Assembly: GCA_016790165.1 (NCBI GenBank)
Contig: JAEUPL010000001.1
Span: 248,001 to 312,000, forward strand
Length of the DNA: 64,000 nucleotides
Origin: Burkholderiales bacterium
Lineage (GTDB): Bacteria > Pseudomonadota > Gammaproteobacteria > Burkholderiales > Casimicrobiaceae
Reading direction: 5' to 3'
Part shown: positions 46,732 to 54,654 of the stretch, piece by piece
Layout: each line of letters opens with the position of its first letter
Position numbering within the stretch: the first letter of the stretch is position 1
Notes under the pieces: model-generated
Told to the model about the DNA's origin: nothing
Databases searched by the model: none
Seen by the model: the letters and a program-made list of their open reading frames with translations, nothing else
Translations under genes and position numbers: made by a program

Positions 46732-48003
46732 TCATGCTCTCTCGGCAAACAGCCCGGCGAAATCGTCATGCCAAAAGGGACTTTCTCGCTTCGGGAAAAC
46801 GTACGCGGAGCCCCCACTGTCAGTCACGCCACCAGCAGCAGGCCGTAGTCCTCCTTTGCTGATGAACCCAACCCCAATGACATGGTCCCGGCCGTGGCTG
46901 GCCAGAAATTCACTAACCCGGACGCGAAGGGCCGTTGGTGGCTGATCGCCCGCTCCATCCTGCTGAGCCAGATCCATCAACGATGCCGCTTCCAGCCCGT
47001 CGAGCCCCGCCAGGAACATCCCGGCCCGTTGTCCAGAGAGTTGTCTCTTGGCCGCCCTCGACAAGGTGTCAAACGTGTAGGTCAGCAGCGAGTCATCCTG
47101 TGCGCTCTGAAGCACAAGGACGATTGCGCCCCCACTCTTCCGACCGACGATCAGAGCCTGCCTGTTTGTCGTACCAGTGATCGCGTCCACTCGGTCCCGT
47201 GAAATCACGGGATTCCCATCTCCACCAACCTCACCGAGCAGCGCGGGATCGAACTCATAAATTCGCAGATTCGCCCCCTCCAGCTGACAGTTGACGGCGC
47301 CGGACAGCACATGGCGAACCACTGACTCCGCCAACTTCCGGCGTTCCACAAATGTCCCTGGCATGCGTCCATCAAGGGTCAGCACAGCCGCGACACCTAC
47401 TTTCAGCCCTTTCCCAAGGGCATCCAGCTTGGGCGCCACGAGTGCAGAGAAATCCAAGGCCTCACGCTTTGGAATTTTGCGCCCTTTGTCGTCGGAGATA
47501 GATTTGCATTCGACTTCAAGCCCTTGTGGTCCGAGAGCCGGGATCAAGAGATCCATCGTGCCGCCCCCAGTCACTTCGGGCCATTGAACTTCGAGACCAC
47601 GCCGAAGGAAGTGAGTCGCGGCCGTCAGCTCCAGGCGCATCCCGCGCAAGTCATCCGGGTTCTTCAGCGCACCGTGAACACGGCGCACGAGCTGGGCGCG
47701 CTGAGGCCCGGCGGAGGATTCAGCAATCGACAGTACCTGAGCGGCAAAGGCCATGCACGGATACAGCGGGCTGATATCCATCTGCTGCACGGGCAACCGG
47801 CCATACTTTTTGGTGAGTTCGGTCGCCGCCTGCAGGCCGAAAGCGAACTCATTTTCTTGAAGCAGGTGCTCCCTCAGCAGCTTGTTGCCTTTGATATCTA
47901 TCTTGACAAGGTCAACCCGCTTCTTCCAGTGCTGCGCACCGATCAAGTCACTGAACCGCTCGAAAACTGACGGGATGTCCCCGGTATATAGCTCGACCTG
48001 CAA
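46732..48003 (-). CDS. Unknown protein with a predicted PD-(D/E)XK nuclease core
   Basis: A 423 aa protein starting at a TTG with a strong GGGAGGGGAG leader. The central part reads RGMRLELTAATHFLRRG, then GTMDLLI at about residue 148 and GLEVECKSISDDKGRK at about 163. This order (helix with Glu, Asp at the end of a strand, then E-x-K on the next strand) is the signature of restriction-endonuclease-like folds. The flanking regions are not recognised. It is convergent with the AbiE toxin gene and lies next to a recombinase. A role in DNA defence or element processing is possible but unproven. Confidence 0.6.
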   Translation of the reverse strand: MQVELYTGDIPSVFERFSDLIGAQHWKKRVDLVKIDIKGNKLLREHLLQENEFAFGLQAATELTKKYGRLPVQQMDISPLYPCMAFAAQVLSIAESSAGPQRAQLVRRVHGALKNPDDLRGMRLELTAATHFLRRGLEVQWPEVTGGGTMDLLIPALGPQGLEVECKSISDDKGRKIPKREALDFSALVAPKLDALGKGLKVGVAAVLTLDGRMPGTFVERRKLAESVVRHVLSGAVNCQLEGANLRIYEFDPALLGEVGGDGNPVISRDRVDAITGTTNRQALIVGRKSGGAIVLVLQSAQDDSLLTYTFDTLSRAAKRQLSGQRAGMFLAGLDGLEAASLMDLAQQDGAGDQPPTALRVRVSEFLASHGRDHVIGVGFISKGGLRPAAGGVTDSGGSAYVFPKRESPFWHDDFAGLFAERA

Positions 48004-48046
48004 ACTCCCCTCCCTTCTTCGCAGGCCTACATTCTGCTAGTACCAG

Positions 48047-49039
48047 TCAAAGCAGCGACGGTATCTTTCGCTTTTCGACCGGCCGGATGTAGCGGGCCAG
48101 CACGGTATCGCTGCGGTGCCCAGTCTGCTCTCGGATGAGCCATGTGGGCAGCGATGCCATCGCCGCCGTGGTCACGTAGCCTGCGCGAAGGCTGTGGCCC
48201 GAGAACTCCTCCGGCTCACGCCCCATGGCCCTGGCCGCGCGCTTCACGATCAAGGCCACCGACTGCGCCGTGAGCGGGTCATCAGACACCACGCCGCCCT
48301 TGGTCACCGAGCGGAACAGCCAGCCGGTTTCGATGCCAGCCACCGCCAACCACGCCTTGAGGCTCTGAATGGGGCACCGCTCGCCGCTGGCCTGCGGCAG
48401 AAACACCGAACGCCCCTTGCCAAACTGATCGGTCTTGGAAAACCGAAGCAGCACCTCGGCATGGGTCTCGTGGAAGGTCACGTCCTCCACCCGCAAGGCC
48501 ACCAACTCAGCGCGGCGGAACGCACCCGCGAAACCGACCAGCAGCAAAGCCCTGTCTCGCGCTGCCTTGGTGGGGTGTGACTTCTGCTGGTCGAGCACGG
48601 CCAGCATCTCCAGCAGCACGTCGCGGGTGATTGGCTTCACCGCACGCTGGCGGGTGCCGTGCTGGCGACGGATGCCTTTCATGGTCGCCACGACCACATC
48701 GGCCCGCGTCGGCGACTTCAGCCCTTGGTCGCGGTGGGCCTGTGCGATGGACACGCAGCGCCGCTCCAGCGTCGCCACTTTCATGGCCGGGGCTAACTTC
48801 GCCAAGTACTCCGCCACCATTGCCGGAGTTGCCGGTATGGCCCCGCCGTGCTGGATGAAATGGCGCACATCGCTGGCATAGGCCCGCTTGGTGGCTGTCG
48901 AGCTGGCAGAGGCGACATAGCCAGCCACGGAGCCGGTCGGCGGCTTCTCTGCCGTTTTGGCTGCGGTACTGGCGGCGGATTCTTCGCTCGACGCTGGCGA
49001 TTTGGTGCCAGCCGATGCGTGCGGCTTTTTGGTGGTCAT
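48047..49039 (-). CDS. Second tyrosine-type recombinase
   Basis: A 330 aa recombinase distinct from the island integrase. A low-complexity Ala/Ser/Lys-rich N-terminus (residues 1-40) precedes a SAM-like domain (ATKRAYASDVRHFIQHGGAIPAT). Catalytic residues are Arg in GAFRRAELVAL near 177, HSLRAG near 281, the second His in QTGHRSDT and Tyr in LARYIRP near 318. It lacks the DUF4102 arm-binding domain and resembles XerC-like plasmid or integron-type recombinases. It may act on a different site, such as an internal cassette or a dimer-resolution site. Confidence 0.9.
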   Translation of the reverse strand: MTTKKPHASAGTKSPASSEESAASTAAKTAEKPPTGSVAGYVASASSTATKRAYASDVRHFIQHGGAIPATPAMVAEYLAKLAPAMKVATLERRCVSIAQAHRDQGLKSPTRADVVVATMKGIRRQHGTRQRAVKPITRDVLLEMLAVLDQQKSHPTKAARDRALLLVGFAGAFRRAELVALRVEDVTFHETHAEVLLRFSKTDQFGKGRSVFLPQASGERCPIQSLKAWLAVAGIETGWLFRSVTKGGVVSDDPLTAQSVALIVKRAARAMGREPEEFSGHSLRAGYVTTAAMASLPTWLIREQTGHRSDTVLARYIRPVEKRKIPSLL

Positions 49040-49166
49040 TTTGGTAGTGATAAGTGCGTGCTATCGCTACGAACGCAGCGACAAAAAAGCCGTGCGGCGC
49101 GAACGCGGCACGGCGGAATGAACTGGCCGCAACTTTGCGCTGCGGCCTGCGGACGGTGATTTGGGG

Positions 49167-49529
49167 TTAGTAGCAGCTGGGCAGCAGCACCGTGGTGACC
49201 GACCGGTCCCACTCGGTGATGACCCACACGACCGCCGGGTCGCCTTCCTTGCCGATGTCGAACGAAGAGAAGATGCGCGACTCTCCGGACAAAACAGCCT
49301 GCCAGTTGGCATTGCGATCCTCCGCGCACATGGCGTCCCACTCGCACCGCTGGTGACGGCGCAGTAGGTCGAGGACGCTCCCACCGCGCTTTTCAATCAA
49401 ACGCAGCGCGGGTGGCGTGGCGACGACATCGCCCAACTCGAAGAGCACGGGCAGGTGGATGGCGATGGGCAGTGGATCGTTGGGCGATGCAGGGCCTGCC
49501 TTGGGCGGCATGGCGGATTCTTGAGACAT
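49167..49529 (-). CDS. Hypothetical island protein, 120 aa
   Basis: A 120 aa protein with AAGGAAA upstream of the ATG at 49529. It has a Pro-rich N-terminus (MPPKAGPASPNDPLPI) and a compact C-terminal half (DLLRRHQRCEWDAMCAEDRNANWQAVLSGESRIFSSF). No family is recognised. A strong hairpin lies 50 bp upstream of its start, so it may be separated transcriptionally from the AbrB-like gene. Confidence 0.6.
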   Translation of the reverse strand: MSQESAMPPKAGPASPNDPLPIAIHLPVLFELGDVVATPPALRLIEKRGGSVLDLLRRHQRCEWDAMCAEDRNANWQAVLSGESRIFSSFDIGKEGDPAVVWVITEWDRSVTTVLLPSCY

Positions 49530-49578
49530 GGGGTTTCCTTCAGATGGGGTTGCGCCAACCTGCCCGCCAGAAACGACA

Positions 49579-49607
49579 AAGGGCTGAGACAAAACGTCTC
49601 AGCCCTT
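49579..49607 (-). terminator. 12-bp perfect hairpin, probable terminator between the AbrB-like gene and the 120-aa gene
   Basis: AAGGGCTGAGAC at 49579-49590 pairs perfectly with GTCTCAGCCCTT at 49596-49607 around a five-base loop. On the minus strand the stem is followed by a loosely T-rich tract (TTTGTCGTTT), which fits a factor-independent terminator or attenuator for transcription coming from the gene at 49749-49988. Confidence 0.6.
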
Positions 49608-49748
49608 GGGGGTGACCGGCAGCGATCGGCAGATTTGCTTGCGCGGCGCGGCTGACCAGTTGAAGTCAGCCACCGCCGCGTCGTCACAGTAGCGCGGGGC
49701 GAAACCGGCCGCAATCTCGGTATGACTTCGCTTCAGACGAACCAGAAA

Positions 49749-49988
49749 TCACCACACATCCCAGCTGCCGTCATCAGACGACTTGGCCTCAGGGATGGGC
49801 GAGCTGCCATTCGGGACGGCGTAGCCCGGTGGGACCGCGCTCGGACGAGCCGCCCTCACCAGAATGTCGCCCGAATCGAGCAGACGGATGTAGAGGTGGT
49901 CGCCGCATTGCAGACCGGCCCGCTCGGCAATATGGCTCGGCACTCGAACACCGAGCGAGTTACCCCATTTCGACAGCTTGCTTGGCAT
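49749..49988 (-). CDS. AbrB/MazE-like DNA-binding protein (orphan antitoxin-like)
   Basis: A 79 aa protein whose first 45 residues, SKLSKWGNSLGVRVPSHIAE then GDHLYIRLLDSGDILVR, are a SpoVT/AbrB swapped-hairpin domain as in MazE antitoxins. The C-terminal tail is Pro/Ser-rich and disordered. No MazF/PemK-type toxin follows; the next gene on the strand is unrelated and lies beyond a terminator-like hairpin. It may be an autonomous regulator of the island. Confidence 0.8.
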   Translation of the reverse strand: MPSKLSKWGNSLGVRVPSHIAERAGLQCGDHLYIRLLDSGDILVRAARPSAVPPGYAVPNGSSPIPEAKSSDDGSWDVW

Positions 49989-50127
49989 GGTGTTGCACTC
50001 ACTTCATTGATACACATTGGCTATCGCAAATTGGCAGAAGGCGCCCTGGCCAACCATGCTTCTGTCTCTGTAGTGCTGTCTTGTAAAGGCTCCGGGCGGA
50101 ATTTCCCGCATCTACCAGGAGCTATCT

Positions 50128-50370
50128 ATGAGCACCGCTCAATACATCGAACGGCGTTTCCGGGCCAACAAGGTCTACATCACCGAAAAGCAGCGGATGG
50201 GCCACTACACCCGCTTTGACCTCTGGTGCGGCCTGATCGTCAACGTCTACGACACCGGCCGCGTCGTGGTCCAAGGCCGCATCCGCGCTTTCGACTACTA
50301 CGACCCCTTGCCTCCGATCCGCAAGATCCTGCCTTTCGACACCGCCTGGCAGTTCACCCGAGCCAAGTAA
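50128..50370 (+). CDS. Small conserved-looking island protein, 80 aa
   Basis: An 80 aa basic protein with a clear AGGAG site. The sequence (MSTAQYIERRFRANKVYITE, then DLWCGLIVNVYDTGRVVVQG) suggests a small beta-rich fold, but no family is recognised. It precedes the predicted regulator and the helicase on the same strand by about 100 bp and could be the first gene of that operon. Confidence 0.55.
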   Translation: MSTAQYIERRFRANKVYITEKQRMGHYTRFDLWCGLIVNVYDTGRVVVQGRIRAFDYYDPLPPIRKILPFDTAWQFTRAK

Positions 50371-50474
50371 ATGCACCACTGATGGATCATCGTGGCGGTC
50401 CACCGACCGCCACGGCACCCAATGCCCGCAAAACGCAGTACATTTGCAGGACAAGACCATTTGGGTGCACGACC

Positions 50475-50684
50475 ATGAAACGACTGAAGGATGAGACCTT
50501 GTCTATCCGCACTTCAGCAGACATCAAGCAGTTGCTGAAGCTGGCGGCGGCACGGGAACACCGATCCGTCGCGTCCATGATCGAGGTGCTGGTTCTGGCC
50601 TACGCGCAAGAGCACGGCTTGGAAGCCGCGCCCGATGCGCCGGTCAACGCTGGGGAGCGGAAGAAGAAACATGGAACTGATTGA
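50475..50684 (+). CDS. Small RHH/CopG-like regulator overlapping the helicase gene
   Basis: A 69 aa protein: MKRLKDETLSIRTSADIKQLLKLAAAREHRSVASMIEVLVLAYAQEHGLE. The short strand LSIRTS followed by two helices is the ribbon-helix-helix pattern of CopG/Arc-type repressors and antitoxins. The start at 50475 begins exactly with the conserved part. Its last 14 bases overlap the start of the helicase gene, so it is the translationally coupled first regulator of the defence-like cassette. Confidence 0.65.
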   Translation: MKRLKDETLSIRTSADIKQLLKLAAAREHRSVASMIEVLVLAYAQEHGLEAAPDAPVNAGERKKKHGTD

Positions 50685-53600
50685 CAACATCACCCGGTTG
50701 CTGGGTGACGACCTCAAGGCGACGCTAAAGCCTAAGTCACGGCTGAAGATCGCCGCTTCGTGCTTCTCGATGTACGCCTTCGAGGCCTTGAAGGCCGAGT
50801 TGGAGAAGATCGACGAACTCAGCTTCATCTTCACCTCCCCCACTTTCACGGCCAGCGAGGTCACCGACAAGATTCGCAAAGAGCGCAAGGAATTCCACAT
50901 CCCCAAACTCGACCGCGAACGCAGCCTGTACGGCAGCGAATTCGAGATTCAGCTACGCAACAAGCTGACCCAACGCGCCATTGCCAAGGAATGCGCCGAC
51001 TGGATGCGCCGCAAGGCGCGGTTCAAGAGCAACCGCACCAAGGCACCCATGCAGCCTTTCGCCGTGGTCCAGGCCAGCGGCGCAGACACCGCCTACATGC
51101 CGCTCCACGGCTTCACGGCTGTGGACCTCGGCTACCAGCAAGGCAACGCGGTGTCCAACCTCGTCAACAAGATGGACGAGCCCGCCTTCGCCGCCACCTA
51201 CCTCAGCTTGTTCGACCAGATTTGGAACGATCCCGAGAAGCTGGAGGACGTGACCACGCAAATTTGCGAACACATCGCCTCGGTGTACCAGGAGAACTCG
51301 CCCGAGAGCATCTACTTCCTGATGCTCTACAACATCTTCAACGAGTTTCTGGATGAGATCGACGAGGACGTGCTCCCCAACGACCGCACCGGCTACCAAG
51401 ACACGCTGATCTGGAAGAAGCTCTTCAACTACCAGCGAGACGCAGCCACCGGCATCATCAACAAGCTGGAAACCTACAGCGGCTGCATCCTGGCCGACAG
51501 CGTGGGCCTGGGCAAGACCTTCACGGCGCTGGCCGTGGTCAAGTACTACGAGCTGCGGAACAAGTCCGTCCTGGTGTTATGCCCCAAGAAGTTGGCCGAC
51601 AACTGGCTCAACTACAACCGCAACCTCAAGACCAACATCTTCGCCAAGGACCGTTTCAACTACGACGTCCTTTGCCACACAGACCTCAGCCGCACCAGCG
51701 GCGAATCCTTCGGCACGCCGCTGAACCGGATCAACTGGGGCAACTATGACCTCGTGGTCATCGACGAGTCCCACAACTTCCGCAACAACGACGCCTACAA
51801 GGACAAGGAGACGCGCTACCAGAAGCTGATGAACAAAGTCATCAAGGAAGGCGTGAAGACCAAAGTGCTGATGCTGTCAGCCACCCCTGTCAACAACCGC
51901 TTTGCCGACCTGCGCAATCAGCTGGCGCTGGCCTACGAGGGTGACTCTGAAATCCTCAGCAAGAAGCTCAAGACGGGCAAGAGCGTCGAAGAAATCTTCC
52001 GTGGCGCGCAGACCGCGTTCAACAACTGGGCCAAGCTGCCCCCCGAGGAGCGCACCGCACGCGCCATCCTCGACTCGCTGGACTTCGACTTCTTCGAGCT
52101 ACTGGACAGCGTGACCATTGCACGCTCGCGCAAACACATCCAGACCTTCTACGACACCAAGGACATCGGCCAATTCCCCGAGCGCCGCAAACCCTTGTCG
52201 TATCACAGCCCGCTGACCGCACGCACGGACGTGATGGGCTTCAACGACATCTTTGCCCAGCTGTCCTTGCTGAAGCTGTCGGTGTACGCACCGGTCAGCT
52301 ACATCCTGCCCAGTCGCCTCAAGAAGTACGAAGAGGCTTACGACACCAAGGTCGGCGGCAAAGGCACCCTCAAGCAAGCCGACCGCGAGAAGAGCCTCCA
52401 GGCCCTGATGACGGTGAACTTGCTCAAGCGGTTGGAAAGCTCGGTCGAATCATTCCGGCTGACTTTGAGCGCCTTGCGCCGCAATCACCAAGGCACCCTG
52501 GCGAAGATTGCCACCTTCAACCAGTCGGGCGCGTCGGCCAGCGTGGGTGATCTGACCGAAGTTCTGGCGAACCTTGAAGGCGACGACGACGAACTTCCGA
52601 TCCTCGACGATGAATCCGGCGAGATCGGTGGCAAGGTCAAGATCAGCCTCGGCGACATGGACCTGCCGTCGTGGGAGCGCGACCTGAAGGGCGACCTCGA
52701 ACTCATCGACACGCTGCTGGCCTCGATGAACAAGATCACACCAGAGTGCGACGCCAAGCTCCAACACCTCAAGGCGCATGTGCTGGAGAAGATCGCTAAC
52801 CCAATCAACCCTGGCAACAAGAAGGTGCTGATCTTCACCGCCTTTGCAGACACGGCCGACTACCTCTATGCCAACCTCGCCCCCGTGTTGCAAGAAGCCC
52901 ATGGTCTGCACACCGCCAAAGTGACCGGCAAGGGCGCGCCGAAGTCCACGCTGAAGAAGGGCTACGACTTCCAGGAGTTGCTGACGCTGTTCTCCCCGCG
53001 CTCCAAGGAGAAAGCCGTTGTGCTACCAGGCGAGCCCGCCGAGGTCGATTTGCTGATCGGTACGGACTGCATCTCTGAAGGCCAAAACCTTCAGGACTGC
53101 GACTACCTCATCAACTACGACATCCATTGGAACCCCGTCCGCATCATCCAGCGGTTTGGCCGCGTGGACCGCATCGGTTCGCCCAACACCAGCATCCAGC
53201 TGGTCAATTACTGGCCCGACATCACCCTCGACGAGTACATCAATCTCAAGGACCGGGTGGAGAGCCGCATGATGATTGCGGACGTGACCGCCACCGGCGA
53301 CGACAACGTGCTGTCCGCGCAAGCCAACGACGTGTCGTACCGCAAGGAGCAGCTGCGCCGCCTGCAAGATGAAGTCATCGAGCTGGAAGACCTGACGACC
53401 GGCGTATCCATCACCGACCTCGGCCTCAACGACTTCCGCATGGACTTGCTGAACTACGTCAAGGAGCATGGCGAGCTAGGCAACGTGCCCAACGGCATGC
53501 ATGCCGTGGTGCCGGCAAAGCCCGCCATGGGCCTGTACCCCGGCGTCATCTTCACGCTGCGAAACCTCAACACGGGGGTCAACGTCAATCAGCACAACCG

Positions 53601-53946
53601 GCTGCACCCTTACTACCTCGTCTACATCGACCGAGCTGGCCATGTGGTGCACGACCACACCGAGGTCAAGCGCCTGCTGGACTTGGCTCGCACCTGCTGC
53701 AAGGGCCAAGACAAGCCGATCCCGCTGGCGACTCAGCTCTTCAACGAGGAGACAGCCGAAGGCCGACAGATGCAGGTGTACTCCGATCTTCTGGGTAAGG
53801 CGATTCGCTCCATGATCGAGGTGAAGGAAGAGAAGGATCTGGACAGCCTGTTCACCGGCGGCAAGACCACGGCACTGACCAACACCATCTCTGGCCTGGA
53901 CGACTTCGAACTCATCACCTTCCTGGTGATCCAGGAGGCGGGATGA
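50671..53946 (+). CDS. SNF2/DEAD-type helicase with an N-terminal PLD-like region
   Basis: A 1091 aa superfamily-2 ATPase. Residues 1-150 (LKIAASCFSMYAFEALKAEL and so on) look like the phospholipase-D-like domain often found in such proteins, though the HxK motif is not clear. The motor shows Walker A DSVGLGKTFTAL near residue 275, motif II VVIDESHNF near 363, motif III MLSATPVNN, and motif VI QRFGRVDRIGSPN near 827. The ATG at 50671 overlaps the preceding small regulator. Its stop overlaps the DUF4391 gene (ATGA), and Mod and Res follow on the same strand. Family members are DNA translocases; in this setting it may load or license the type III enzyme or act as a separate effector. Confidence 0.88.
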   Translation: MELIDNITRLLGDDLKATLKPKSRLKIAASCFSMYAFEALKAELEKIDELSFIFTSPTFTASEVTDKIRKERKEFHIPKLDRERSLYGSEFEIQLRNKLTQRAIAKECADWMRRKARFKSNRTKAPMQPFAVVQASGADTAYMPLHGFTAVDLGYQQGNAVSNLVNKMDEPAFAATYLSLFDQIWNDPEKLEDVTTQICEHIASVYQENSPESIYFLMLYNIFNEFLDEIDEDVLPNDRTGYQDTLIWKKLFNYQRDAATGIINKLETYSGCILADSVGLGKTFTALAVVKYYELRNKSVLVLCPKKLADNWLNYNRNLKTNIFAKDRFNYDVLCHTDLSRTSGESFGTPLNRINWGNYDLVVIDESHNFRNNDAYKDKETRYQKLMNKVIKEGVKTKVLMLSATPVNNRFADLRNQLALAYEGDSEILSKKLKTGKSVEEIFRGAQTAFNNWAKLPPEERTARAILDSLDFDFFELLDSVTIARSRKHIQTFYDTKDIGQFPERRKPLSYHSPLTARTDVMGFNDIFAQLSLLKLSVYAPVSYILPSRLKKYEEAYDTKVGGKGTLKQADREKSLQALMTVNLLKRLESSVESFRLTLSALRRNHQGTLAKIATFNQSGASASVGDLTEVLANLEGDDDELPILDDESGEIGGKVKISLGDMDLPSWERDLKGDLELIDTLLASMNKITPECDAKLQHLKAHVLEKIANPINPGNKKVLIFTAFADTADYLYANLAPVLQEAHGLHTAKVTGKGAPKSTLKKGYDFQELLTLFSPRSKEKAVVLPGEPAEVDLLIGTDCISEGQNLQDCDYLINYDIHWNPVRIIQRFGRVDRIGSPNTSIQLVNYWPDITLDEYINLKDRVESRMMIADVTATGDDNVLSAQANDVSYRKEQLRRLQDEVIELEDLTTGVSITDLGLNDFRMDLLNYVKEHGELGNVPNGMHAVVPAKPAMGLYPGVIFTLRNLNTGVNVNQHNRLHPYYLVYIDRAGHVVHDHTEVKRLLDLARTCCKGQDKPIPLATQLFNEETAEGRQMQVYSDLLGKAIRSMIEVKEEKDLDSLFTGGKTTALTNTISGLDDFELITFLVIQEAG

Positions 53947-54617
53947 GCGCCTTGTTCGCCTACCCCAAGCAAGCGGAGTTTGGCCGCGTACTGCCCAAGA
54001 ACAAGATTTACGAGCACAGCGGCGCAAACACCCGCTTGAAAGACTTGTTCGTGGAGCAGGTGGATCAGATCGTCTGGCGCTACAAGCTGGCGCCAGAGAC
54101 GATCAATCTGGCCGCCAAACCAGGCGTGCCGGAGATTCAAGTCTTCGCAATCCAGTTGAAAACCGCTGAGCTGCACCACGACGTGCTCCGCTGCATCGAC
54201 GGCGCAGTGCAATTCCCCATCATCTTTGAGCTGACTCAAGGCCAAGGAGCCGATGCCAGAACGCAGGTGATCGCCGCTTACAAGCGGCCCAGCGAAGCGG
54301 ATGCTGCAAGCTGGGTTTGCTCCGAGTACTTCAAATCAGGATGGATGCCCGCCACCGCCGAGCGTGTGCCGCTGCCTCTCGCTCTCGATCTTGCTGGACT
54401 CTATGAGCAGGTGCTGCACCGACTTGTGCCGATAGCCCCGAGAACTCAAGAGCCTTTGCGCAACTTGATTGCGCGGACAGAGGCAGTGATGACAAAGGCC
54501 AAAGAGGTGGCAAAGACCGAGGCCAGTCTTGCCAAAGAGAAGCAATTCAACCGCAAGGTAGAAATCAATTCCAACCTGCGCCAACTTAGAGCTGAACTTG
54601 AACAACTAAGCCGCTGA
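53943..54617 (+). CDS. DUF4391 domain-containing protein
   Basis: A 224 aa protein starting within the helicase stop codon (ATGA). The N-terminal two thirds (LFAYPKQAEFGRVLPKNKIYEHSG, QVDQIVWRYKLAPETINLAA, VPEIQVFAIQLK, VLRCIDGAVQFPIIFEL) match the DUF4391 pattern. The last 60 residues (TKAKEVAKTEASLAKEKQFNRKVEI) form a coiled coil. No catalytic motif is known to me. Its conserved position between a helicase and a type III methyltransferase suggests an adaptor or assembly factor. Confidence 0.85.
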   Translation: MSALFAYPKQAEFGRVLPKNKIYEHSGANTRLKDLFVEQVDQIVWRYKLAPETINLAAKPGVPEIQVFAIQLKTAELHHDVLRCIDGAVQFPIIFELTQGQGADARTQVIAAYKRPSEADAASWVCSEYFKSGWMPATAERVPLPLALDLAGLYEQVLHRLVPIAPRTQEPLRNLIARTEAVMTKAKEVAKTEASLAKEKQFNRKVEINSNLRQLRAELEQLSR

Positions 54618-54654
54618 AGCCTCTCGAAGGCAAAGCAGCGACTAGAGGAAATAT

